In this document: piece after piece, positions 45,428 through 54,542 of the stretch
How positions within the stretch are numbered: position 1 is the stretch's first letter
Layout of the letters: each line of letters begins with the position of its first letter
Origin: G963675935 sp963823895
Lineage (GTDB): Bacteria > Planctomycetota > Planctomycetia > Pirellulales > Thermoguttaceae
NCBI GenBank assembly: GCA_963823895.1
Contig: CAWGNG010000042.1
Span: forward strand, 1 to 64,000
Length of the DNA stretch: 64,000 nucleotides
Direction: 5' to 3'
Program-made: the position numbers and the translations under genes
Notes under the pieces: generated by a model
Told to the model about the DNA's origin: nothing
The model's database searches: none
Seen by the model: only the letters and a program-made list of their open reading frames with translations

Positions 45428-48400
45428 TCAGATCCCCTTCTTCTTCCCGGCGGCAATGTCGGCTTTCAGGAGTCCGACGGCCTTCTCCAACTGGGCATCG
45501 CGGCCCTTGTAGAAGTCCTCGGGCGTGTTGTCGATGACGACGTCGGGCTTGACCCCGAAGTTCTCCAGATTTTCGCCCTTGGCCGTCCAGACGCCGGCGC
45601 CGGGCGTGCGGATGGCCGAGCCGTCGGCCAGCATGAAGGAGCCCGTGCCGATGACGGCGCCCATCGTGGGCATCCCCAGGACGCGGCCCAGCTTGAGATC
45701 CTTGAAGCCCTGCGGGAACATCTCCGCGTCCGAGGCCGAGCGCTCGTTCTGCATGACGATCATCGGGCCGTAGAAGGTCTCCAACGGGCGGGGCAGATCC
45801 TGGCCCATGTCGCGGCTACGGGTGTATTGGTAGCGCTGCGCCACCAGAATGCTCAGGAGCTCCTGGTCGATGCCGCCGCCGCCGTTGAATCGCTCGTCGA
45901 TGAGCAATGCCCTCTTGGTGCGGTTGATGGCCAGATCGAGGCTGAACCGTCGCAGAGACGACGGGTCCATGGCCTTGATGTGCAGGTAGCCGATCTCGCC
46001 CCCGCTCAGCTTGTCGACGGTGGCACGCCGGTCCGACACCCACTTCTCATACTTGGCCTCGCTCAGGGCCGCTTCGCTCATGGGCTCGATGCTCACTTCC
46101 CAGGCCCCTTTCCTCATGGGCTTGTCGTTAAGGAGGAAATGGAACTTGCGACCGGCGGCCTGGGTAAGGAATCGCCACTGGTTGTCGCGGGTCGTCAACT
46201 CGTGGTCGTCGATCGCGAGGATGAAGTCGCCGGTGTGGACCTTCACGTGCTCCTTGTCCGCGGGACCTTCCTTCCAGATATGGCCCACGCGATAGAGACC
46301 CGCCGCATCCGCCACCAATTCGAAGCCCGGGTAGCGAGTCGTGGCGACGGGCCGTTCGATCCCGGGAGGCCCGCCGCTGACACCGGTGTGGGAGGCGTTC
46401 AGCTCTCCGATCATCATCATCAAGACGTTGTGCAGTTCCTCCTGATCGACCAGGTTGTCCAGCACGGCGGCGTATTTATTCTTAGCGGCGGTCCAGTCGG
46501 CGCCGTGCATCTTGGCGTCGTAGAAGCGGTTCTTCATGACCCGCCAACCCTCGACAAAGACCTCGTTGCGCAAGGCGTGGTGGTCCAATTCCGTGTGGAT
46601 GGTGAAGGTCACTTGCCGCGCGGCGGCGCCGCCGGAGGGGGCCGCGGGCTCGGTGGTGGCGGCGGGGGCGGCCCAGCGTCGGCCACGGCCGCCCGCGGCA
46701 GGCGAAGCCTCAGACGCGGCGGCCGCGTGGCCACCGCCCACCGATGCCACGTAGATGCCGCGGCCCGAGCGAAAATAGAGGGAACGACCATCCTTGGAGA
46801 AGACCATTCCGCCACTGCGAAAACCGCCGCCTCGACCCCAGCCGCGGCGCGGACTTGCACCGGCCGAGGTGCTCGGCGGAGCGGATGGCACGCGGGAAGG
46901 CGCTGCGCCGTCCGCCAGATTCACGGTGTACCTGGCCGGGCCGGCGGCTCCGGCGTCGCCCTCAGAGCGAGCGACGGCCATGAAAGCGATGACGCTGCCC
47001 GCGGGCGCGGCCGTGAGGCCCCCGATAAAGTCGCCCGCGGCCGGGATCTGCCGGGCCCTCTTCGTCAGGCCCTTCCAGTCGATTTTGACCTCGACGGGTC
47101 CGGCAGTCGCGCCGCGGGGGCCACGGCGCGGCCCACGCGGAGAGGCTTCGGCCGCCAGGGCCTGGGCCTCGCTGTCGATGTCCTTGTCGAGCGGATCCTT
47201 GTCCAGGGTCCGCAGGGGCAGCGCCATGAGCTTCATCTGGCTCGTGGCCCGGCCCCCCGTAGAGGCGACGCCGCCGTCCGTACCGGCTTGAATCGTATAG
47301 GCCAAGAATCGCCCGTCGCCGGACCAGACGGCGCTCCCCTCGCTGAAGGCGAGGTCGTCCTCGGTGATGCGGCGCTCAGGCCCACCCTTCACCGCCATGA
47401 CGTAGACATGGCTGCGCAGGGTCTCGTCTTGCTTCACGAAGGACACCCATTTGCTGTCCGGGGAGAATGCCGGCCCGCGGGGTTGGGCCAGAGTGCTCGA
47501 GGTGAGCACGCGGGTCTTCCCGTCCGCCACATTGAAGAGGAGAAGCTTCTTGTCCGAGGACGCGAAGATCAGGGACTTGGAGTTTGGGGCCCAGACGATC
47601 GAACTCTTGTCCGTGTCCAGGTCGGAGATTTGCTTCAGATTCTTACCGTCCGGGTCCACCAGATAGACCTCCTGGCGGCCCGAGCGGTCGGAGACGAAGG
47701 CGATCCGCTTGCCATCCGGGGCCCAGGCAGGGGACTCGTCGCGGGAGGCTCCCATATTGTTGGCGATGGTGCTGATGTCGCCTTTGTCGGTGGCGATGGT
47801 GAAGATTTGGTTTCGCGCCGCGATCACGGCGCGCTTGCCCGAGGGGGAGAGGTCGAAGCTGTCGGCCTCGTTCTCGATGGCGATGATCTCGATCTGGTTG
47901 TCCTTCTCTTCCGTGACGATGTCGATCTTCACCTCCGTACTTTTGCCGGAGGCCACATCCAGCTTCCAGAGCCCGAAGTCCGCCTCGTAGACGATCACTT
48001 TGCCGTCGCTGGAGAGTGAGGGGTAGAAGACGTTGCCGCTGGTGTGCTTAGTGACTTGCACCGGCTGGGCGTCCGCCTTGAGCGAGACTTTGTAGATATT
48101 GTTGAGGCTGCGCCGCACCGCGGGACTGCCCGGCTTGACGTTCTTCTCGCCAGGCAGGGGATCGCCCACGAAGTAGATTTCGTCGTTGCCGACGAACATG
48201 GGCCAGAAGCGGTTGTAGCCGGCCCCGGCCAGCACCGGTGTCGCGGTCTTGGCGACGAGGTCGACAACCCAGATGTCGGCGGCATAGCTACCGCGGTAGT
48301 GCTGGCGCGTCCAGCTACTGGGATGGCGATTGAAGGCGAAGCGCTTGCCGTCGGCGGAGTAACTGCCCCACCAGCCCCAGTCCGTGGGCAGGCTCGTCTC

Positions 48401-48844
48401 ACGACCGCCCTCGACGGGTACTTGGTAGAGCGTGGCCACGCCGGGGAAGGCGCCGTCCCCGCGCGATGCCCGGAAGACGACCTGCTTCGAGTCGGAAGTC
48501 CATCCGACCACCTCGTCGTTGCCGCTGTGGAAGGTGAGGCGGCGGGCCGCCCCGCCGTCCGCGGGCATGACGAACACGTCGTAGTTCCCGAATCGCTGCG
48601 AGGAGAAGGCGATCCACTTCCCATCCGGGCTGAATCGCGGATTGATGTCCCGAGCCACGTTATCTGTGAGGCGGCGGGGGTTGGAGCCGTCTTCGTCCAC
48701 CAACCAGATGTCGCCCAGATAGCTGAAGGCGATCTTCCCCGCATGGAAGTCGGGGGTCCGGGCCAGCCGCACAGGGGCGGCTGCCGCGACCGTTCCGGCC
48801 AGGGCCAACGCAAAGGTGATGAACAATCTGCTTGCTCGGATCAT
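45428..48844 (-). CDS. Tricorn-like S41 peptidase
   Basis: 1,138 aa from ATG 48844 with GGGAGGAACCC upstream. A signal peptide (LFITFALALAGTVAAAA) precedes WD/TolB-type beta-propeller repeats (NPRFSPDGKWIAFSSQRFGN and later AWAPDGKRIAFVSDRSG). After an Ala/Gly-rich linker comes the C1 helical part, a PDZ domain (GDFILAIDDHELTTRDNQW), and the S41 protease domain with GGGGIDQE and ERSASDAE, where Ser1038 is the likely nucleophile. The layout is that of archaeal tricorn, which trims peptides. Here it is exported, so it works in the periplasm. The stop lies in a GGGG/CCCC hairpin. Confidence 0.9.
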   Translation of the reverse strand: MIRASRLFITFALALAGTVAAAAPVRLARTPDFHAGKIAFSYLGDIWLVDEDGSNPRRLTDNVARDINPRFSPDGKWIAFSSQRFGNYDVFVMPADGGAARRLTFHSGNDEVVGWTSDSKQVVFRASRGDGAFPGVATLYQVPVEGGRETSLPTDWGWWGSYSADGKRFAFNRHPSSWTRQHYRGSYAADIWVVDLVAKTATPVLAGAGYNRFWPMFVGNDEIYFVGDPLPGEKNVKPGSPAVRRSLNNIYKVSLKADAQPVQVTKHTSGNVFYPSLSSDGKVIVYEADFGLWKLDVASGKSTEVKIDIVTEEKDNQIEIIAIENEADSFDLSPSGKRAVIAARNQIFTIATDKGDISTIANNMGASRDESPAWAPDGKRIAFVSDRSGRQEVYLVDPDGKNLKQISDLDTDKSSIVWAPNSKSLIFASSDKKLLLFNVADGKTRVLTSSTLAQPRGPAFSPDSKWVSFVKQDETLRSHVYVMAVKGGPERRITEDDLAFSEGSAVWSGDGRFLAYTIQAGTDGGVASTGGRATSQMKLMALPLRTLDKDPLDKDIDSEAQALAAEASPRGPRRGPRGATAGPVEVKIDWKGLTKRARQIPAAGDFIGGLTAAPAGSVIAFMAVARSEGDAGAAGPARYTVNLADGAAPSRVPSAPPSTSAGASPRRGWGRGGGFRSGGMVFSKDGRSLYFRSGRGIYVASVGGGHAAAASEASPAAGGRGRRWAAPAATTEPAAPSGGAAARQVTFTIHTELDHHALRNEVFVEGWRVMKNRFYDAKMHGADWTAAKNKYAAVLDNLVDQEELHNVLMMMIGELNASHTGVSGGPPGIERPVATTRYPGFELVADAAGLYRVGHIWKEGPADKEHVKVHTGDFILAIDDHELTTRDNQWRFLTQAAGRKFHFLLNDKPMRKGAWEVSIEPMSEAALSEAKYEKWVSDRRATVDKLSGGEIGYLHIKAMDPSSLRRFSLDLAINRTKRALLIDERFNGGGGIDQELLSILVAQRYQYTRSRDMGQDLPRPLETFYGPMIVMQNERSASDAEMFPQGFKDLKLGRVLGMPTMGAVIGTGSFMLADGSAIRTPGAGVWTAKGENLENFGVKPDVVIDNTPEDFYKGRDAQLEKAVGLLKADIAAGKKKGI

Positions 48845-49284
48845 GGGTTCCTCCCGGTATGTGGGTCTTGCCTGGTGTTGCGAGTCAAAAGGCTGCGCCC
48901 GTTGCTGTGGATAGCCGACGCTCATGGGCCTTTAGGGGTGATTCTCTTACAAGCGGTAGTCTGCTGGCGCCTCCCGCCCCAAGATATGGTGTTGTGACGA
49001 TCGGATATGCTCCGAGCAGCACCCTCTCCTATGTTAGCAGAGCGGCCCGCGCCTTTCCAGTTGGCACGCCAATTCTTGGTCCGGAATCGGATCCCTCGGC
49101 CAGTGCTCATGCTCGATGGCCAATGCGCGGAGGCAAAAAGTCTGTCCCAAGAATCATGCCTTGGATCGGCCGCCCGACGGCATTTCTCCCGCGGGCGATG
49201 TTCTGCCGTCCTGAAATCCTCTCCGGCGCCGTTTGACAGAACCTCAGAGAGCTTCCCGAAAAACGGGTCCTTTTTCAACACGTC

Positions 49285-49711
49285 TCATCTCAGCCATACG
49301 TTTGCTGGGACTATTGACCGGCAGTATTGGTTTGAGCGGCACTGGTAGAGCACCGACCCCGCCAGTGGCTGACAGAGATAACTGTTGACCCCCAGGCCGC
49401 AATGCCCGCACTTCGTCTTCAACGGCATACTGGTTGGCCACCAGGAACACGATGGTGCCCTTGGGAAACGGGTGCGACATTTCCACCAGGTCGAAGCCGC
49501 TAAGGTCCGGCAATTCAACATTGATGATCAGCAGACCGCCGCGTACCTCGCGCCACTGTCGCAGCGCGGCCCGGCCGGTCATGAGAAAGCAGACCTCACA
49601 GCCATGGGCAACGGCTATTCCCAGCAAATCGTCGTAGTCGGACTGTTTGGAATCGACAACGAGGATTCGCGCGGGGGTCATTTGATCAAGATGCGGCATC
49701 ACTGCGGTCAT
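49285..49711 (-). CDS. Degenerate receiver-domain protein, frameshifted
   Basis: ATG 49711 (MTAVMPHLDQMTPARILVVD). The receiver fold is visible, but the phospho-Asp position reads IINVELPDLSG (Asn instead of Asp) and the conserved Lys position reads LCQPLAG (Gln). The frame breaks in the CCCCC at 49389-49393. Removing one C gives RPGVNSYLCQPL and a stop at 49285; unrepaired, the frame ends at 49244. It is ~142 aa with no output domain. Without the phosphate site it may be a phosphorylation-independent partner. Confidence 0.6.
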
Positions 49712-49811
49712 GGGATGCACTCCCGAAAACACGTGTTTGCACCGGATTCTCTTTGCACATCGCGGCCGATGAACGGTCTGCCGACTCGGGGGCTGTAGGA
49801 ATTCACGCTCT

Positions 49812-50546
49812 TCATCGTCGCTTCCGCCAAGCGTATGTGAGCAGCCCGATGGCACCGACGCTCAGCAGGACGAGGGTGGATGGTTCCGGAGCAGGAGTGA
49901 ACTCCACGCGCAGGCCGCTCGTATCGGTCGTCGTCGCGGTCCTGTCGACGAGGAAGTCCAAGGTGTGGGTGCTTCCCGCTAGTCCAGTCCCCGTGATTGT
50001 GAAAGGGGTCCAGTACGCGTAATCAATCGGGTTGGCCGGGGGCGTTCCCGGCAAAGTGTAATTGCCCGTCGCACCGCCATCCAAGAGGATGTCGTAGCCG
50101 TGGCTGTCCGCAGACCATTGCCCGGTAATGGTGTAGGATCCGGCAGTGGAAAGCGTGAAGGTCGTTTCGTAGTCGTAGGTTCCACTAGGCGCCGGGTCCA
50201 GCAGTAGACCGGGAAACGTATTAACAACGCGGTAGTTCGGGCCGATCCAGGCCGACTGGCTGTCGTCCAGGAGCCAACCACCGGCCGGCAAGATCGGCCA
50301 GCCGCCCACCGACGTTGCCACGACATCGGGTATGGGCCCGGCAGGAGACGAAACGAGCGTATAGTGGGGATCTCCAACGGTCCCGTTGGGCAAGACAATT
50401 CCGCCGCTATCCACGCCTGTATTCCACAGGTCCGTAACCGGGCCCTGAGTTATCGGGCCTCCCTGGGCCCACGATACGTCGGCAAACCAAGCGAACATGA
50501 TGGGCGAAACGATCGCCAGGACGAGCTGCAATGTGCGACGATTCAT
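49812..50546 (-). CDS. PEP-CTERM protein, tandem copy 1
   Basis: 244 aa from ATG 50546 behind GAGGAGAAC. A signal peptide (LVLAIVSPIMFAWFADVSWA) is followed by a beta-rich body of lectin/collagen-binding-like type (TAGSYTITGQWSADSHGYDI) and a PEP-CTERM tail (APEPSTLVLLSVGAIGLLTY then AWRKRR). The body differs from copy 2, but the first ~45 residues and the upstream DNA are almost identical to it. It is probably sorted by an exosortase to the surface. Confidence 0.8.
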   Translation of the reverse strand: MNRRTLQLVLAIVSPIMFAWFADVSWAQGGPITQGPVTDLWNTGVDSGGIVLPNGTVGDPHYTLVSSPAGPIPDVVATSVGGWPILPAGGWLLDDSQSAWIGPNYRVVNTFPGLLLDPAPSGTYDYETTFTLSTAGSYTITGQWSADSHGYDILLDGGATGNYTLPGTPPANPIDYAYWTPFTITGTGLAGSTHTLDFLVDRTATTTDTSGLRVEFTPAPEPSTLVLLSVGAIGLLTYAWRKRR

Positions 50547-50614
50547 TTGAGTTCTCCTCGTTTTAAGTAGTGTGTAGGTCGAGAAAAAGCTGATTGCCAA
50601 GGATGCGGCCTGCT
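50416..50614. repeat. 199-bp direct repeat, copy 1
   Basis: Nearly identical to 51299-51497 (two mismatches noted, offset 883). It covers the upstream region, ribosome site, signal peptide and the next residues of the PEP-CTERM genes, while the rest of the genes diverge. Confidence 0.8.
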
Positions 50615-50661
50615 TTCACTGCCAGCGAGCCATTGCCGGCGCGACGGCGCCGGCGCCGAGC

Positions 50662-50693
50662 AGCACCCGCCGCCAGCCGGCCGTGCGGGTGCT
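50662..50693 (+). terminator. Terminator-like hairpin between PEP-CTERM genes
   Basis: AGCACCCGC pairs with GCGGGTGCT around a 14-nt loop, followed by TTTTCC on the plus strand. The T-run is on the plus strand although both flanking genes are minus, so the use as a terminator is uncertain. Confidence 0.35.
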
Positions 50694-50742
50694 TTTCCTT
50701 ATCGGTTACACACCCCTTCGCCTCCGCCGACGCCAGGCGTAG

Positions 50743-51429
50743 CTAAAGCAGCCCGATGGCGCCGACGCTCAGCAGGACGAGGGTGGAGGGTTCCGGAGTG
50801 GCAGTGAACTCCACGCGGAGGCCGGTCATGGCGGTCGGGTTCGCGGTGTTGTTGTCGACGAGGAAGTCCAAGGTGTGGAGTCCCACTGCTCCATTCCCGG
50901 TGATCGAGAAAGGGGTCCAGTACGAATAATCCGGGGATCCTGTGGTGACATCGCCCGTGGAATTGCTGTCCCAGAGGATGTCGTAGCCGTAGGCGGCCGC
51001 AGACCACTGCCCGGTAATGGTGTAGGACCCGGCACTGGTAAGCATGAAGGTCGTTTGGTAGTCGTAGTTTCCAGTGGCTGCCGGGGATTGAAGCTGCCAA
51101 GTAGTGCCATTATAGCTAAGACCCGGGCCGATCCAGTCCGACAGGCTGTCGTCCGGGAGCCAAGGTGGGATCGGAGGGGAGCCGGCCGCTGACGTTGCCG
51201 TGACGAGCGTGGTGCTGCTCCCGCTAGGAACCGACTGAAGCGTATAGTGCGGATCCGGGGTGGTCCCGTTGGGCAAGACGAGTCCGCTGGTGCTAACACC
51301 TGTATTCCACAGGTCCGTAACGGGGCCCTGAGTTATCGGGCCTCCCTGGGCCCACGATACGTCGGCAAACCAAGCGAACATGACGGGCGAAACGATCGCC
51401 AGGACGAGCTGCAATGTGCGACGATTCAT
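50743..51429 (-). CDS. PEP-CTERM protein, tandem copy 2, tail lost by frameshift
   Basis: ATG 51429; same signal peptide and promoter DNA as copy 1. The body has AGSYTITGQWSAAAYGYDIL and the tail begins TPEPSTLVLLSVGAIGLL, then stops at 50743. Removing one A of AAA at 50745-50747 restores LLSYAWRRRRRGV and a stop at 50706. As read, the protein would lack the Arg anchor of the PEP-CTERM signal. An assembly error is the simplest explanation. Confidence 0.75.
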   Translation of the reverse strand: MNRRTLQLVLAIVSPVMFAWFADVSWAQGGPITQGPVTDLWNTGVSTSGLVLPNGTTPDPHYTLQSVPSGSSTTLVTATSAAGSPPIPPWLPDDSLSDWIGPGLSYNGTTWQLQSPAATGNYDYQTTFMLTSAGSYTITGQWSAAAYGYDILWDSNSTGDVTTGSPDYSYWTPFSITGNGAVGLHTLDFLVDNNTANPTAMTGLRVEFTATPEPSTLVLLSVGAIGLL

Positions 51430-51497
51430 TTGAGTTCTCCTCGTTTTAAGTAGTGTGTAGGTCGAGAAAAAGCTGATTGCCAAGGATGCGGCCTGCT
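51299..51497. repeat. 199-bp direct repeat, copy 2
   Basis: Partner of 50416-50614. It includes the ATTCATTTGAGTTCTCCTCG upstream block and the signal-peptide codons. Confidence 0.8.
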
Positions 51498-51510
51498 GCA
51501 GCGATGCCCG

Positions 51511-52226
51511 CTAAGGACGACCAATCTGCCTCCGCCGACGCCAGGCGTAGCCTAGCAGCGCGAGGGCGCCGACACTCAACAGGACAAGGGAACTAGGTTC
51601 CGGCGTGATGGTGAGTGACGCATCGTCGACAAAGCCGGGGAAGGTTACTCCAGTATTCGCGTCTTGCAGCGAGGAATTGAGAAAGCCCACGTCCGCCACA
51701 ATATAATTGGTGCCGACGGGCACCGTGATCGTAAGTGGCGACATCTGTTGCCAGAGGGGGGCGGCGGACAAGATGAGGGCTTGCCCGACGGGTGGTGCCA
51801 GCGGAGTGGGCCAAGAGTTCACGCCCGCATAGCAGCTCAGAGCGACGACGGCCTCGGCCGTGCCCGATATTGGCGCCGGCGCGTTGAACCAGGCGGACAG
51901 GGTGGCCTGCTCGCCGGGAAAATAGGGCACATTCGTGACCTGGTATGTTGACGTGTACTGATAGCTGTTATGGTACTCCGTGAGCATGTAGGAGCCGGAA
52001 TTTGGCGTGACACCGTTGTCGGGGCCCGATTCTATGATGCCGTTCTCTGCACCCATTGGCCCGTTACGAAGGGGTTGTTCAGTACAACGGTGTCGGTAGT
52101 TAGTGAGGCGGGACCACTCTCGAAACCGGGATTAACGAGCAGGTTGGCCTCGGCCGACGGCGTAGTGCATGCTATGGCGAGCAGTAAGCCCGCAGAGGCG
52201 ATAATGAGGTTCGTACGCGTGTTCAT
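51511..52226 (-). CDS. PEP-CTERM protein, third of the cluster, frameshifted
   Basis: ATG 52226 starts MNTRTNLIIASAGLLLAIAC, a signal peptide, then NLLVNPGFESGPASL. The frame breaks at the CCC at 52052-52054. With one base added it continues GAENGIIESGPDN and on to a PEP-CTERM tail (TPEPSSLVLLSVGALALLGY then AWRRRRQIGRP). The NPGFE start suggests a carbohydrate-binding-like beta-sandwich. The parts as they stand are 52032-52226 and 51511-52056. Confidence 0.75.
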
Positions 52227-53172
52227 GTTTTTCCCTTTCTTCTTAAACGGAAGTTTGGAGCACGTCACCGCGCGCTCTTACAATACGGAGGCTTTTGACT
52301 GCTGGGGGCCCCCTTCAGGCATGTACGAGGGAAAAGTAGCGCCTCAATGAACCGGGCATATCGAGGGCTTGATGATTCAGCCGTACAAGATTTGCTGGAT
52401 GCGACGTGGGACATTTGCCGAACCCGTCTCGCCCGGGTTCTCCGTGGCATGGCCGTTCGCTGGACACTGCGACCTTCACCAGCCTGATATCCGTTCTCCG
52501 CGGATTGGAAAGCAATACTGCGGCGTTGATGATGTCCATGGTCTATCCGTGGTCAAGTAAGGCCGGGACGTGGTTCTCTGATCTACCATTTAACCTTCCC
52601 TATTCCTGCAAGCGGCCGATCGTCCTCCCTTCCAACCGCCTTTCCCCGGCAAAAAGTCCCGAATTGCCATCAGCGAATTCATAACACCGAGAAGCGGTGG
52701 CGTAAGGAGGTTTCCGGGGCAACGAACGGTCCCCTGCTGTGCCATCAGGAACAATCGCTGTCCGCCATCGACATGCGGCGTGATCCTCAGTCCAGCGGGC
52801 GTTCTGATACAACTCAAACCCACCATTATGCACGTGCAGGATGAGAAACACCCGATAATGATGCCAACGTCTCAATCATCGTGACATTTAACATGACAAT
52901 CTCGGAGTTGCCCTGCGGCGGAAGGTGGCCTTGGAGGGAGAAGCTGGACGGGGTGCTGGAAACCAAAGGATTCTCGGGCACGGCGGCAGCCGCGTGTAGG
53001 CTGACGGTCTCGGACCTTTGACAGCGTTCTCGGTGGCGCGACCGCAAAAGAGTCTGTTTCTTATTCTTTCGCGTTATACTATAATAAATAGACAACTTGG
53101 TTGTTCTTATGTGTTCCACTTGGCAATCCCCTCCTGGTTGAATGCCAACGATGGCTAACTGAGGGGAGCCGA
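52227..53172. other. Intergenic region with no clear gene
   Basis: About 950 bp. Short frames exist on both strands, but none has a ribosome site together with protein-like content. The last 100 bp before 53173 are A/T-rich (TATACTATAATAAATAGAC at 53075-53093) and probably hold the promoter of the next gene. Confidence 0.4.
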
Positions 53173-54510
53173 ATGGACTGGCTATGTATGCGTGACCCGG
53201 GCCTGCGCCGGGCCCTGGCCGTCATTAGAATTCTTGCTTTTATTTTGGCGTGCCATGCACACGAGATGCATGCGCAGTCTTCTGGAAAGTCGGAAAAGAC
53301 CAAGACGAAGGCGCGCGAGATCAGGGACGTTCGTTCCCGCCACTTCCTGATCCACACCGATCTTTCAAGCAACGAGGCCGATGAGGTTGCCGGACGATTG
53401 GAGGCCGTGCTCGGGCATATTTCCACGTATTGGGGCCAGCCGCTCCGCGGCGTGATCGAGTGCAACGTCATCAGCGATCTTGGTGAGTTCCCTGCGGCCG
53501 GCACCGCTCCGGAGGGAGTCCGCGGGGTTAAGACCTGCGGCGGCGTCACCCTGATGTACGTCCGGAGAGAAGGGAGACGGCAGGTCGGCAAGTCGGTAGT
53601 CTATTCCGCGGCACGGTTGGAAGTCGTTCAGCACGAAGCGGTCCACGCCTACTGTCACCAGACTTTCGGCCGCCTCGGTCCAATTTGGTATTCCGAGGGG
53701 ATGGCCGAGATGGCCCACTACTGGGAGGAGGGAGACAGCGCGGTCCATGCTGATTTGCGCGAGATTGATTTTCTGCACAACAGCCCGCCAAACTCGCTCG
53801 CCACCGTCGTTTCGCTCGGGCAGGTGACCGGCGACTGCTGGCAGAACTACGCCTCGCGCTGGGCACTGTGCCATTTCCTCTTCTCCAATCCCAACTATTC
53901 ACAGCAGTTCCGGCAACTCGGCCGCGGATTCCTGACGGGCAGGGACGTCAGCTTTGAGCAGACCTACGCGGCAACGACGCGCGAGCTACACTTTGAGTAT
54001 CTGTTCTTCCTCGAGCACATAAGCCGGGGTTACCGAGTGGACCTGTGCGCCTGGAACTGGAGAAAACAGTTTACCGGCCTGCAAGGCCGCCGAACCCAGC
54101 AGGTTACGATTGCAGCCGGCCGCGGATGGCAACCCAGCGGTCTGAGCGTCCGGGCGGGGACGAAGTACGAATATCTCGCTTCGGGCGCCTGGCAAATCGC
54201 GGGAGACCCCGAGGCCGTCGATGCCGATGGCGATCACCAGCATCGCGGCCGGTTGGTTGGCGTGTTGATGGAAGATCGCCACCTAGGCCCCGAGTTTGAA
54301 CTGGGGAGCAAAGGTGCATTTCGATTGGAGAGGGACGGCAACCTCTATCTTCGCTGCCGCAACAGTTGGAATGAACTGGCCGGCGACCACGGGCACGTGA
54401 CGGTCAAATTCCAACTCCGCGGGCATAATCCCCCCTTATGCGAAGCCGCTGGAGAAGGCCACACAAGGCCTGGGGTGACTTGTTCTTCGGCCTCCAGCGA
54501 CAGACAATAG
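53173..54510 (+). CDS. Exported gluzincin-like metallopeptidase (DUF1570-like)
   Basis: 445 aa from ATG 53173 after GAGGGGAGCC. Hydrophobic residues 14-30 (AVIRILAFILACHAHEM) form a signal or anchor. Residues ~150-180 contain QHEAVHAYCHQTFG and then WYSEGMAEM: HEAVH is HExxH and the Glu of SEGMAE is a plausible third ligand, as in DUF1570-type peptidases. The C-terminal ~130 residues form a beta domain (SVRAGTKYEYLASGAWQIAG) that may bind substrate. It lies 32 bp before the methyltransferase gene, so they may be co-transcribed. Confidence 0.7.
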   Translation: MDWLCMRDPGLRRALAVIRILAFILACHAHEMHAQSSGKSEKTKTKAREIRDVRSRHFLIHTDLSSNEADEVAGRLEAVLGHISTYWGQPLRGVIECNVISDLGEFPAAGTAPEGVRGVKTCGGVTLMYVRREGRRQVGKSVVYSAARLEVVQHEAVHAYCHQTFGRLGPIWYSEGMAEMAHYWEEGDSAVHADLREIDFLHNSPPNSLATVVSLGQVTGDCWQNYASRWALCHFLFSNPNYSQQFRQLGRGFLTGRDVSFEQTYAATTRELHFEYLFFLEHISRGYRVDLCAWNWRKQFTGLQGRRTQQVTIAAGRGWQPSGLSVRAGTKYEYLASGAWQIAGDPEAVDADGDHQHRGRLVGVLMEDRHLGPEFELGSKGAFRLERDGNLYLRCRNSWNELAGDHGHVTVKFQLRGHNPPLCEAAGEGHTRPGVTCSSASSDRQ

Positions 54511-54542
54511 AGATTGTTGGATATCTGCCGCACAGGTGCTTC

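Noticed and set aside
45827..48019. 730-codon plus-strand frame opposite the tricorn-like protease
   Set aside because: Antisense of a clear S41 gene; the codon pattern is a by-product of high GC.
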